Positions 53,829 to 63,700 of a stretch of DNA of 64,000 nucleotides are shown piece by piece. This DNA is from Acidobacteriota bacterium (lineage in GTDB: Bacteria; Acidobacteriota; Thermoanaerobaculia; Gp7-AA8). The first letter of the stretch is position 1. Each line of letters starts with the position of its first letter. The notes beneath the pieces were generated by a model. It had not been told where the DNA came from. It searched no databases and worked only from the letters and a program-made list of their open reading frames with translations. The position numbers and the translations under genes were made by a program. Where the stretch lies: the NCBI GenBank assembly GCA_021325515.1, contig JAJPHC010000014.1, forward strand, positions 1 through 64,000. The letters run 5' to 3'.

Positions 53829-55963
53829 CGGCTCTGGAGGCAGTCCCCACCACGGCGAAGGCATTCACTCTCGAACGGGACGGCGAACTGGCAGTCCTCT
53901 GGTTCGATCTCCCCGGCGAGAAGGTCAACAAATTCTCGTCGCATGTCATGCAGGAATTCTCCGCGGTCGTCGACGAGCTCGCGCGCGCAACGGACATCAA
54001 GCGCGTGGTCGTCGCATCGAAGAAGCCGGGCATCTTCATCGCCGGCGCGGACATCAACGAGTTCACGAAGGTCGTCTCCGCGGACCAGGCGAAGGAATTC
54101 GTCCGCTTCGGCCAGCAGGCGTTCCATCGTTTCTCGAAGCTGCCCCAGACCACGGTCGCCGCAATCGATGGCGTCTGCCTCGGCGGCGGCTGCGAGCTCG
54201 CGCTCTCCTGTGACTATCGCGTGATCTCCGATTCGCCGAAGGCCAAGATCGGGCTGCCGGAGACCAACCTCGGCATCTTCCCGGCGTGGGGCGGAACGAC
54301 GAAGCTGCCGCGCCTCATCGGCATTCAGAACGCGCTGGACATCATCCTTCGCGGCAAGCAGCTCAGCGGCAGGAGCGCGAAGCGGGTGAATCTCGTCGAT
54401 GAAGTGGTGCCGTCGCCGATTCTCCTCGATGTCGCAAAGGACTTTGCGAAACGGAGCAAGCGCAGGGGAGGTACCGCGACGAAGTTCTACATCGAAGGCA
54501 ATCCGATGATGCGGAACTTCATCTTCGGCCAGGCGCGGAAGCGGACGCTGGCGGCGACGAAGGGTCACTACCCCGCGCAGATCAAAGCGATCGAAGTGAT
54601 GAAGGAAGGCTTCGCGGGCGGCGTAGAGCGCGGCCTGCAGAAGGAAGTGGACGAAGTCGTGTCGCTGATCAGCGATCCGGCCGCGCAGAATCTCGTCCGG
54701 CTCTTCTTCCTCATCGAGGAGTCGAAGAAAGATCCGTACAACGCGAAGGCGCTCGAGATTCACAACGCCGGCGTGCTCGGCGCGGGAGTGATGGGGGGCG
54801 GCATCGCGCAGCTCGTCGCGGACAAGACGGACGCGAACGTCCGCATGCGCGACCTCAACTGGCAGGCGATCGGCGGCGGACTCAAGGCCGCGTCGAAGAT
54901 CTGGAAGCGGAAGGTGGAGTCGCGCCGGATGACTCGCGGCGAGATGCAGCGCAAGCTGGCGCGCATCACGGCGACGACCGACTGGAGCGGCTTCTCGCGC
55001 ATGGATACCGTCGTCGAAGCCGTCGTCGAGAATGTCGCGGTCAAGCGGCAGGTGCTCGCGGAGTTCGAAGCGCTGGCGAAGCCCGGCGCGATCTTCGCGA
55101 CGAACACCTCCACGATTCCCATCACGCAGATCGCGGCCGAAGCGAAGCATCCGGAAAACGTCGTCGGGATGCACTTCTTCAATCCTGTCGACAGGATGCC
55201 GCTCGTCGAAGTCATCCGCGGCGAGAAGACCTCGGAGCAGGCGATGGTCACCATCGCGAAGTTCGCACGCGACATGGGCAAGTACGTCGTCTTCTGCAAC
55301 GACGGACCCGGCTTTGTCGTGAACCGCATTCTTGGGCCCTACATGAACGAGGCGGGATTCCTTCTCGAAGAGGGCAATTCGATCGACTCGATCGACAAGG
55401 CGATGCTCGACTTCGGGATGCCGATGGGGCCGATGGCGCTGCTCGATGAAGTCGGAATCGACGTCGCCGCGAAAGTCGCGGGCATTCTCGGCGAAGCCTT
55501 CGGCGCACGGATGGAGACGTCGACGGTCGTCGACAAGCTCTACAAGGACGGCCGCCACGGAAAGAAGAACGGGAAGGGTCTATATATCTATAAGGAAGGG
55601 AAGCGGCAGGGCGCTGATTCGTCCGTGTACAAGGTGATCGGCGTTTCGTCGCCGCGGCCGGCCGATGCGCGGTCGGTGGTCGAGCGCACGACGCTGGCGA
55701 TGATCAACGAGGCCGCGCTGATTCTCGAGGAGAAGATCGTCGCTTCGGCGGGCGAGCTCGATCTCGCGATGGTGATGGGCACAGGCTTCCCTCCCTTCCG
55801 CGGCGGACTGCTGCGCTACGCAGACTCTCTCGGGCTTCCGTATGTCCTGGCGAGACTCGATGAGCTGACGACGAAGCTCGGCGCGCGCTTCTACGCAACC
55901 GAGCCGCTGCGCAAGCTCGTCGAAGGCGGCAAGACGTTCTACGAGGCGTATCCGCGGAAGTAG
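53825..55963 (+). CDS. fadJ: Bifunctional enoyl-CoA hydratase/3-hydroxyacyl-CoA dehydrogenase (FadJ-like)
   Basis: A 712-residue fused beta-oxidation enzyme. The N-terminal crotonase domain keeps both catalytic glutamates, Glu124 in GGGCELAL and Glu146 in GLPETNLG. The NAD-binding motif is GVLGAGVMGGG (316-326). The dehydrogenase catalytic His450 is in MHFFNPVDRMPL. A C-terminal helical domain (FGMPMGPMALLDEVGIDV, GTGFPPFRGG) completes it. No thiolase is in this operon; the stand-alone thiolase gene at 0.3-1.5 kb could supply that step. Co-translated with fadD. Confidence 0.95.
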   Translation: MTALEAVPTTAKAFTLERDGELAVLWFDLPGEKVNKFSSHVMQEFSAVVDELARATDIKRVVVASKKPGIFIAGADINEFTKVVSADQAKEFVRFGQQAFHRFSKLPQTTVAAIDGVCLGGGCELALSCDYRVISDSPKAKIGLPETNLGIFPAWGGTTKLPRLIGIQNALDIILRGKQLSGRSAKRVNLVDEVVPSPILLDVAKDFAKRSKRRGGTATKFYIEGNPMMRNFIFGQARKRTLAATKGHYPAQIKAIEVMKEGFAGGVERGLQKEVDEVVSLISDPAAQNLVRLFFLIEESKKDPYNAKALEIHNAGVLGAGVMGGGIAQLVADKTDANVRMRDLNWQAIGGGLKAASKIWKRKVESRRMTRGEMQRKLARITATTDWSGFSRMDTVVEAVVENVAVKRQVLAEFEALAKPGAIFATNTSTIPITQIAAEAKHPENVVGMHFFNPVDRMPLVEVIRGEKTSEQAMVTIAKFARDMGKYVVFCNDGPGFVVNRILGPYMNEAGFLLEEGNSIDSIDKAMLDFGMPMGPMALLDEVGIDVAAKVAGILGEAFGARMETSTVVDKLYKDGRHGKKNGKGLYIYKEGKRQGADSSVYKVIGVSSPRPADARSVVERTTLAMINEAALILEEKIVASAGELDLAMVMGTGFPPFRGGLLRYADSLGLPYVLARLDELTTKLGARFYATEPLRKLVEGGKTFYEAYPRK

Positions 55964-56004
55964 CGAGCGGAAGTTCACGCGTAACGGACGAATCGCTGTG
56001 AAGG

Positions 56005-56050
56005 TGGAGTGCGGACGCCCAATGTGCGGACGAGGCGTCCGCACTCCGCC
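56005..56050. repeat. Short REP-like palindrome upstream of GT-C gene
   Basis: GTGGAGTGCGGACGCCCA, then ATGTGCGGACGAGGCGTCCG and CACTCCGCC. A shortened unit of the 68-bp family lacking most of its spacer. It lies 25 bp upstream of the next gene. Confidence 0.7.
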
Positions 56051-56074
56051 TATATACTCCCGCCAGACTCCCGG

Positions 56075-57856
56075 ATGGATCTCTCCGCACCTCCACCTCC
56101 ACTCACGCGCAACGAACGAATCGCCTTCTGGTCGATGGCGGTCGTTTGCGCAGCGTCGCGGTTTCTCGCGATGGCGAAGTCGCTGTGGGACTGGGATGAG
56201 GCGCTCTTCTGTCTCGGTATGCGCTCGTACGACGTCACGAGCCACCATCCGCATCCGCCCGGCTTTCCGGTCTACATCGCGCTCGGACACCTCGCGAGGT
56301 TCTTCATCCACTCGGACTTTCGCGCGCTCCAGGCTGTGAATCTCGCCGCAGGGATGCTGCTCTTTCCGGCGATGTTCATGCTGTGCCGCGAGTTGCGATT
56401 CCGATTCGATGTTGCGCTGCTCGCATCGGCGCTGCTGCTCTTCTTCTCCAATATCTGGTTCTTCGGCGGCGGCGCGTTCAGCGACATTCCTTCGCTCACA
56501 CTCGTCGTCTTCGCCGCGGCGCTCTTTTTCCGCGGATGCCGCGACGCCGAGGCGTATCTGATGGGCGCGTTCGTGCTGGCGCTCGCGATCGGCATCCGCC
56601 CGCAGAATCTCGCCGTCGGTCTGTTTCCGGGCATCGTTGCCACCTGGCATCGCGCTCGCGCGAACTGGCGTGACGTCGTATTCGCCGCGCTCCTCGGCAT
56701 CACCATCACCGCGATCGCATTCGGCGAAGCGGCGTGGGTGACGGGAAGCACCGCGCGCTATCTCGACGCCATTCGCGTGCACAGCGATTACATCGCGCGC
56801 ATCGATTCCTTCCGCGCGCCGAACCGCCCGCCGCTGTGGCGGCTCTTCGATCGCTTCTTCATCAAGCAATACGGATCCCCTCTGCTGAGCGTGCTCACGT
56901 CCGTTCTTGTGCTCGTGTCGATCATCGGATCGGTTCGGAATCGCGATCGGAGAATCGCCTTTCTGGCGATGACGTTCGGGCCGGTCGCGGTAATGGCGTG
57001 GCTGATGCTCGACCGGTTCAGCGTCACGCGCTTCTCGCTCGCCTACATGCCGCTGTTCGCTCTGCTCGCGATCGACGGCGTGAGGTACCTCGTGCGCGAT
57101 CGGCCGAAGCTCGTGGTGGCAGGCAGCGCGGCTCTCATCGCTGCATTCGCCGTCTGGACCCTGCCCGCTCTCACAGCAGTGCGCCGCGAGGCCTCTCCTC
57201 CCGTGCTCGCAGTCGAAGCGGCGCGCGGACGAATCGAGCCGTCGAAGCAGCATCTCTTCGTCGCGTTCAACATGGTGCCCTTCGTCGAGTACCTCGATCC
57301 TGCGATTCCTTTCACGCGCGTGCTCGATGATCGTGCAATGCCGCTCTCCGCAGGGGATCGGCAACCCTGGCTGCTGGCCGAGGATGAATCGACGCCTCGC
57401 AGCGGATTCGTTTTCCGTCGCGAGCGCGGGCGCCTGTGGAACATCGCGCGCCGCCATTACTTCGAATGCGGTCTCGAGCCGATGACGAGGCTGCCTCAGT
57501 TCGGCGATGGGTGGTACGCGCCGGAGCGGAATGGCGCCGACGAATGGCGGTGGATGGGAAAGCACTCGACGACGACGCTGCCTTCCGCCGAAGGGATGAT
57601 GAAGCTGCGGCTGAATCTGAATCTGCCGGGGGAATTGATCTCCAGACATCCGGTGATCACCGTGCGGCTGAACGGAGCCGTCCTCGACCGCGTTTCCACG
57701 GTCACGCACTTCGAGCGCGATTACAAAGTCAGCCCCGCGGCGGGAAACCGCGCGAATGTGCTCGAACTGGAGACGACGGAAGTTCTGCAGCAGCCGGACG
57801 GCGATCCGCGCGCGCTCGGAATCCAGGTGCGCTATCTGTCATGGGGGCCGGATTGA
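56075..57856 (+). CDS. Multi-spanning membrane protein, GT-C/ArnT-like glycosyltransferase candidate
   Basis: A 593-residue integral membrane protein with about ten helices in the first 370 residues, then a soluble, beta-rich C-terminal domain (~440-593). The first loop (SLWDWDEALFCLGMRSYD) has an acidic DWDE patch as in GT-C transferases that use polyprenyl-phosphate sugars. HHPHPPGFPVYIALGHL resembles related mannosyltransferase-like families. No specific acceptor is suggested. ATG 56075 is chosen because upstream codons lie in a REP element. The stop is just before the AT-rich hairpin that carries the next gene's start. Confidence 0.75.
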   Translation: MDLSAPPPPLTRNERIAFWSMAVVCAASRFLAMAKSLWDWDEALFCLGMRSYDVTSHHPHPPGFPVYIALGHLARFFIHSDFRALQAVNLAAGMLLFPAMFMLCRELRFRFDVALLASALLLFFSNIWFFGGGAFSDIPSLTLVVFAAALFFRGCRDAEAYLMGAFVLALAIGIRPQNLAVGLFPGIVATWHRARANWRDVVFAALLGITITAIAFGEAAWVTGSTARYLDAIRVHSDYIARIDSFRAPNRPPLWRLFDRFFIKQYGSPLLSVLTSVLVLVSIIGSVRNRDRRIAFLAMTFGPVAVMAWLMLDRFSVTRFSLAYMPLFALLAIDGVRYLVRDRPKLVVAGSAALIAAFAVWTLPALTAVRREASPPVLAVEAARGRIEPSKQHLFVAFNMVPFVEYLDPAIPFTRVLDDRAMPLSAGDRQPWLLAEDESTPRSGFVFRRERGRLWNIARRHYFECGLEPMTRLPQFGDGWYAPERNGADEWRWMGKHSTTTLPSAEGMMKLRLNLNLPGELISRHPVITVRLNGAVLDRVSTVTHFERDYKVSPAAGNRANVLELETTEVLQQPDGDPRALGIQVRYLSWGPD

Positions 57857-57860
57857 GGAA

Positions 57861-57945
57861 AAATTGAAAATTGAAAATTGAAAATTGAAAATGGGGCGAG
57901 ATGGTCTCTTCCAATTTTCAATTTTCAATTTTCAATTTTCAATTT
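57861..57945 (+). promoter_or_regulatory. AT-rich 32-bp perfect hairpin with start codon in its loop
   Basis: Tandem GAAAATT heptamers (57861-57892) and their complement (57914-57945) form a perfect 32-bp stem, with a 21-nt loop 57893-57913. The loop reads GGGGCGAGATGGTCTCTTCC then A, holding a purine-rich GGGGCGAG and the metalloprotease ATG (57901). In RNA, the stem is all A-U and G-U-free, weakly melting per pair but long. The right arm is also translated. This layout could gate translation, for example with temperature, or simply present the start site. Confidence 0.75.
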
Positions 57946-60276
57946 CGCCTCTTGCCGGCACTTCTCTTCGTTGCCTGCGCAACGACGCATCCCGCGGGCG
58001 TGGCGCCGGCGGTGAAGGGCGAGGCGATCAACGGGTACCTGAACCTCACCTGGGACGCCGAGAACGCGCGTCTCTATCTCGAGCCGCGGCTCAACGAGCC
58101 GATGATCTATCAGACCTCGCTTCCCGCGGGCGCCGGCTCCAATCCTCTCGGTCTCGATCGCGGTGAGCTGGGCGGGACGCACCTCGTTCACTTCGAACGC
58201 GCCGGTTCGCGTGTGCTGCTCGTGGAAGAGAACACGAAGTTCCGCGCGCTGACGAATGACGAGAACGAGCGGCGTGCGGTGCGCGACTCGTTCGCGCAGT
58301 CGGTCCTTGCCGGCTTCGACGTGAAGTCGGAAGAGAACGGCCGTCTGATCGTCGACGCGACCGACTTCCTCCTGAGTGACGTGCACGGCGTGGCCCGCCG
58401 TCTGCGCGACAACCAGCAGGGCTCGTATTCGCTCGACAAGTCGCGCAGCGCGTTTTTCATGGAGCGGACGAAGGCGTTTCCGCGCAACACGGAGATCGAA
58501 GCGACTCTGACGTTCGCGGCGGGCGATCAGCCTGGTGCGCTCATCAGTGGTGTGACGCCCTCGCCGGAGAGCGTGACCGTGCGCGAGCATCATTCGTTCG
58601 TCGCGCTGCCGCCGCCGGGATACACGCCGCGCAGGCTCGATCCGCGCGTCGGCTCGATCGCGCTCGAGTTCTACGACTACGCCACGCCGTTCACCGCACC
58701 GCTCGAGCGCCGCTGGATCCTTCGGCATCGCCTGCAGAAGAAAGATCCGGGCGCGGCGGTCTCCGATGCCGTGGAGCCGATCGTCTACTACCTCGACTCC
58801 GGCGTGCCGGAGCCGATCCGCAGCGCGCTGATCGAAGGAGCGTCGTGGTGGAACGATGCGTTCGAAGCGGCAGGCTTTCGCAATGCATGGCAGGTGAGAC
58901 TGCTGCCGCCGGGCGCCGACCCGATGGATGTCCGCTACAACATGATCAACTGGGTGCATCGTTCGACGCGCGGCTGGTCGTACGGCGAATCGGTGATCGA
59001 TCCGCGCACTGGTGAGATCATCAAGGGCAACGTCCGTCTGGGATCGCTGCGCATCCGCCAGGATCTGCTCATCGCGCGCGGTCTCAGCTTCGATGTCGAG
59101 AAAGGCGGCGACGCCTTCGCACTGGCGCGCATTCGACAGCTCGCCGCGCACGAAGTCGGACACACGCTCGGTTTCGATCACAACATGGCGGCGTCGAGCG
59201 ATGGGCGCGCCTCGGTGATGGACTATCCCGCGCCGTACGTGACGATCACGCCCGAGGGGAAGCTCGATCTTTCCGCCGCCTACGCGAAAGGCCTCGGCAG
59301 CTACGACCTCGCCGCGGTTCGCTACGCCTACGCGCAGTTCGCGCCGGGCGTGGACGAAGAGCGCGAGCTCAATCGCATCGCACGCGAGGCTCCGCTGTTC
59401 GTGAAGGATGCCGATGCGCGTCCGGTGAGCGCGGCACATCCGCGCGCGTCGGTGTGGGACAACGGCGCGGATCCCGTCGCGATGCTCGCGCATGAGATCG
59501 AGGTGAGGCGCATCGCGCTCGAACATTTCGGCATCGACAACCTTCGCACCGGCGAGCCGCTGTCATCGCTCGAGGAAGTGCTGCTGCCGCTCTATCTGCA
59601 CCATCGTTATCAGCTCGAAGCCGCCGCGAAATCGATCGGCGGTCTGAACTACAGCTATGCGGTGAAGGAGGCGGATGGCATCGTGCCGCAGCCGGTGCGG
59701 GAGATCGTTCCTGCGGCAAAGCAGCGCGAGGCTTTGGCGCTGCTCCTCTCGACGCTCGATCCGAAGTTCCTGGCTCTGCCGCAGCGCATCATCGATCTCA
59801 TTCCGCCGCGTGCCTTCGGCTACGAAGGCGGCATCGCGGAGCTCTTCGAGAAAAAGACTGCGCCGGCCTTCGATCCCGTCGCCGCCGCCGAGACCTCGGC
59901 GGACATCACGATCGCGGCGCTGATGGAGCCTCATCGCTGCGCGCGTCTCTTCGAGTTCCATGCCGAGAATGCCGACAATCCGTCAATGGCCGAGGTCGTC
60001 GATCGATTGATCGATTCGGCGATGCGCAGTTCGATCGTGCGATCGCTCATCGCACAGCGGATGATGGATCTTGCCGCGAATGAGAAAGCGAGTGCGGCCG
60101 TGCGCGCCGAAGCCGCCGAGGGGCTGCGCCGCTTCAGCGCGCGGCTGGCGGAAGGAAAAGCGGATCTCGCGAGCTGTCACCTGGTTCGCGACGAGATCGA
60201 ACGATTTCTGGCGCGCCCCGCGGAGATGAGAAAGCCGGCCAGGCTGCCCGAGATCCCGCCCGGCCCGCCAATCTGA
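57901..60276 (+). CDS. Exported zinc metalloprotease (metzincin-type, DUF5117/DUF4953-like)
   Basis: A 791-residue lipoprotein-like protease. The zinc motif HEVGHTLGFDH (His417, Glu418, His421, His427) is the metzincin signature, with SVMDYP as the following Met-turn-like segment. Flanking regions match large DUF5117/DUF4953 proteins of Bacteroidota and Acidobacteriota. A hydrophobic stretch RLLPALLFVAC with lipobox FVAC suggests lipid anchoring. The first ~15 residues (SNFQFSIFNFQF) come from the heptamer repeat, so the repeat provides part of the signal region. The stop TGA lies in the first bases of the next repeat array. Substrate unknown. Confidence 0.88.
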   Translation: MVSSNFQFSIFNFQFRLLPALLFVACATTHPAGVAPAVKGEAINGYLNLTWDAENARLYLEPRLNEPMIYQTSLPAGAGSNPLGLDRGELGGTHLVHFERAGSRVLLVEENTKFRALTNDENERRAVRDSFAQSVLAGFDVKSEENGRLIVDATDFLLSDVHGVARRLRDNQQGSYSLDKSRSAFFMERTKAFPRNTEIEATLTFAAGDQPGALISGVTPSPESVTVREHHSFVALPPPGYTPRRLDPRVGSIALEFYDYATPFTAPLERRWILRHRLQKKDPGAAVSDAVEPIVYYLDSGVPEPIRSALIEGASWWNDAFEAAGFRNAWQVRLLPPGADPMDVRYNMINWVHRSTRGWSYGESVIDPRTGEIIKGNVRLGSLRIRQDLLIARGLSFDVEKGGDAFALARIRQLAAHEVGHTLGFDHNMAASSDGRASVMDYPAPYVTITPEGKLDLSAAYAKGLGSYDLAAVRYAYAQFAPGVDEERELNRIAREAPLFVKDADARPVSAAHPRASVWDNGADPVAMLAHEIEVRRIALEHFGIDNLRTGEPLSSLEEVLLPLYLHHRYQLEAAAKSIGGLNYSYAVKEADGIVPQPVREIVPAAKQREALALLLSTLDPKFLALPQRIIDLIPPRAFGYEGGIAELFEKKTAPAFDPVAAAETSADITIAALMEPHRCARLFEFHAENADNPSMAEVVDRLIDSAMRSSIVRSLIAQRMMDLAANEKASAAVRAEAAEGLRRFSARLAEGKADLASCHLVRDEIERFLARPAEMRKPARLPEIPPGPPI

Positions 60277-60625
60277 ATGGGACTATGGGACCTATGGGAC
60301 CTATGGGACCTATGGGGGGAGCCGCCCATTGGTCCAAAGATCTCTGCGAAATCTGAATGGGACCTATGGGACCTATGGGGGGAGCCGCCCATTGGTCCCA
60401 TAGATCTCTGCGAGATCTGAATGGGACGATGGGACCTATGGGACCTATGGGACCTATGGGGGGAGCCCACCGATTGGTCCCATAGATCTCGGCGAAATCT
60501 GAATGGGACGATGGGGCCCCACCGATAGGGCTCATAGATTCTGCGAAATCTGAATGGAACGATGGGACCTATGGGGGGAGCCACCCATAGGTCCCATAGG
60601 TCCCATAGGTCCCATCGTCCCATCA
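60271..60625. repeat. GGGACCTAT nonamer array in five diverged units
   Basis: Units begin with (A)ATCTGAATGG near 60271, 60351, 60413, 60498 and 60548. Each has one to three GGGACCTAT words, then GGGGGGAGCC and a complementary segment ending TCTGCGAAATCTGAATGG. The last unit ends in TAGGTCCCATAGGTCCCATA, pairing with its own left words. It occupies most of the 504 bp between the metalloprotease and the glutamate dehydrogenase genes. The final 155 bp (60626-60780) hold no gene; TATGAT at 60743 could be a -10 element. Confidence 0.85.
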
Positions 60626-60780
60626 ATCACACATCAGCGAACGGGATATCACATCCGCCGGGCTTCGCCGCCAGTGCAATGGTCGCGCGCGGAGGGTCTG
60701 CTCCGATGATCCTCACTGCGCTCGGGATAAACTCAAAAACGATATGATTCCGCCCCGCTGAACGCCAACCAGGAGCATCC

Positions 60781-63700
60781 ATGGCATTGACCGCAGAACA
60801 ACGGAAGGCCGACTTAGTCGACCGGCTCGCGAGTGAGGCCCGCTCGCGCGTAGCAAATCATCTCGCCGACAGCGTCGAGCACTTCGTGCGCCGCTTCTTC
60901 GCGCACGTCGCGCCCGACGACATCATCTACACCTCCATCGACACGCTGCTCGGCAGCGCCCTCTCGCTGTATGAGTTCGGTGCGGAACGGACGCCGGGCC
61001 ACGCCAAGGTGCGTCTCTTCAATCCGTCCGCGGAGAAGAACGGCTGGGATCTCGAGCATACGGTGATCGAGATCGTGAACGACGACATGCCGTTCCTCGT
61101 CGACTCCGTCACCGCCGAGATCAACCGCCGCGAGCGCACGCTCCACCTTCTGCTGCATCCGATCCTCCGCGTCCGCCGCAGCCAGGAAGGTGCGCGGGTG
61201 GAGATCACGGACACGCTGAATGCGCCGACCGACGTCATGGTCGAGTCGTACATGCACATCGAGATCGATCAGGAGACCGAGCCGGCAGAGCTCGAGAACA
61301 TCAAGGCCTCGATCGAAAGCGTGCTGGCCCAGGTACGCCTCGCCGTTCAGGACTGGCGCGCGATGCGCGACAAACTGAAGGAAGACATCGCCGAGATCAC
61401 GTCGGACGCCTATCCGATGATGCCTGCCGACGAAGTCGAGGAAGCGCGCCGCTTCCTCGAGTGGCTCGATGACGGCAACTTCATCTTCCTCGGCTATCGC
61501 CGCTACGGATTCGAAACGCGAGAGGGGAAGGATTTTCTCCCGCCCGATGCCTCTTCAGGCCTCGGCATCCTGCGGCAGATGAGCGCCGACGCCACGCAGC
61601 GCGGCAGGGAACCGCTGTCCGAGAAAGACAGCGAGTACGCGCGCCGCAGAGATCTGCTGATCATCACCAAGGCCAACAGCCGCAGCGTGATTCACAAGCC
61701 GGTGCAGATGGATCGCATCGGCGTGAAGCACTACGACAAGGACGGCAATCTCATCGGCGAGGATCGCTTCCTCGGTCTCTTCACGTCGGCGGCCTACAGC
61801 CGCAGCGTGCGCGAGATTCCGATGCTGCGCCTCAAGTTCAATCGGGTGATGGATCGCTCGGGACTCGATCCGCACACTCACAACGGCAAGGCGCTCGTCG
61901 ACATCCTCGAGAATTTCTATCGCGACGAGTTCCTGCAGATCACCGACTCCGATCTGTTCGAGATCTCGCGCGGCATCCTGCTCCTGCAGGAGCGCCAGCG
62001 CCTCGCGCTCTTCACGCGCAAGGATGTCTTCGAGCGCTTCGTCTCCTGCTTCGTCTTCGTTCCGCGCGATCGCTACACGCCGGAGTTCAAGGAGAAGGCG
62101 AAGCAGATTCTGCTCGACGCCTTCGACGGGCGCGAGGTCGCGGTGCACGACTACGTCACCGACTCGCCGCTGGCGCGCGGACTCTTCATCATCTGGATGA
62201 AGCCCGGCCAGCGCATTCCGGAAGTCGACATCAAGCGTGTCGAAGCGATCCTCTCCGACGCGGCACGCTCGTGGACCGACAAGCTCCTCGATGTGCTGAC
62301 GCAGGTACACGGAGAAGAGAAGGGCATCGATCTCCATCGCCGCTACAAGAAGGCGTTTCCGATGGCGTACGCGGCGAACTTCCAGGCCGACGCCACCTCG
62401 CATGACATCGAGCACGTCGAAGAAGTGCTGAACAGCGGCAACATGGTGGTCGATCTCTACCGCCATCGCGGCGATGAGCAGAAGCAGTTCCACTGCAAGA
62501 TCGTCCATGGCGGCGCGCCCGTGCCTCTCTCGGAGATCATGCCGCGGCTGGAGAACATGGGGCTGCGGGTGCAATCCGAAGTGCCGTACGAGGTGCAGCC
62601 GCTGGGAGCGGCGCTGCCGGTCCGCATCCGCGACTTCAGCCTCTCCGCGCAGGGAATGCAGGACGATCTCTCGCCGGTGCGTCAGAAGTTTCAGGATGCG
62701 TTCGTCCGCGTCTGGCGCCGCGATGCGGAAGACGACGGCTTCAATCGCCTCGTGCTTGCCGCGGAACTGGAGTGGCACGAGGTCGTCGTGCTTCGCGCGT
62801 ACTGCAAGTACATGCGCCAGATCGGCGTGAATCTGTCCGAGGCGTATGTGCAGCAGACGCTGGCGAACAATCCGGCGATTACGCGCCTGCTGGTGCAACT
62901 GTTCCGCAATCACTTCGATCCGGAGCTCGGCGCCGCGATGATGAAGGACGCGAAGGCTTCGGCATCGTCGGGCATGGGGCGGCAGGCCGCGGCACTCGGT
63001 ATTCGCGCGCAGATCGAAGACGCGCTGGAGGATGTGAAGAACCCGGATGAGGATCGCATTCTCAGGCTTTACGTGTCGCTGATCGAGTCGACGCTGCGCA
63101 CGAACTACTTCCAGCGCGATGCGGCCGGCGACCGCAAGCCGTACCTTTCGTTCAAGCTCGACTCGCGCTCGGTGCCGGATCTTCCGCTGCCGCGTCCGAT
63201 GTTCGAGATCTTCGTCTACGCGCCGTCGATGGAAGGCATCCATCTGCGCGGAGGCAAGGTCGCACGCGGCGGCATCCGCTGGTCGGATCGCCGCGAAGAC
63301 TTCCGCACCGAGATTCTCGGCCTGATGAAGGCGCAGAACGTGAAGAACGTCGTGATCGTGCCGATGGGCTCGAAGGGGGGATTCGTCGTGAAGAATCCTT
63401 CCGGCGATCGCGCGGCGTTCCAGCAGGAAGGAATCGAGGCCTACAAGACGCTTCTCCGCGGCATGCTCGACATCACCGACAACCTCAGCGGTGATGCCGT
63501 GATCCCGCCGAAGGATGTCGTGCGCCGCGATCCGGATGATCCGTATCTCGTCGTCGCTGCCGACAAGGGGACGGCCACGTTCTCCGATATCGCGAACGGG
63601 ATCTCCGCCGACTACGGTTTCTGGCTGGGCGATGCATTCGCGTCAGGCGGCAGCGTCGGCTACGACCACAAGGCGATGGGCATCACCGCGCGCGGCGGCT

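Noticed and set aside
61555-63243. 562-codon open frame on the minus strand
   Set aside because: It is the antisense shadow of the NAD-glutamate dehydrogenase gene, which has clear motifs on the plus strand.
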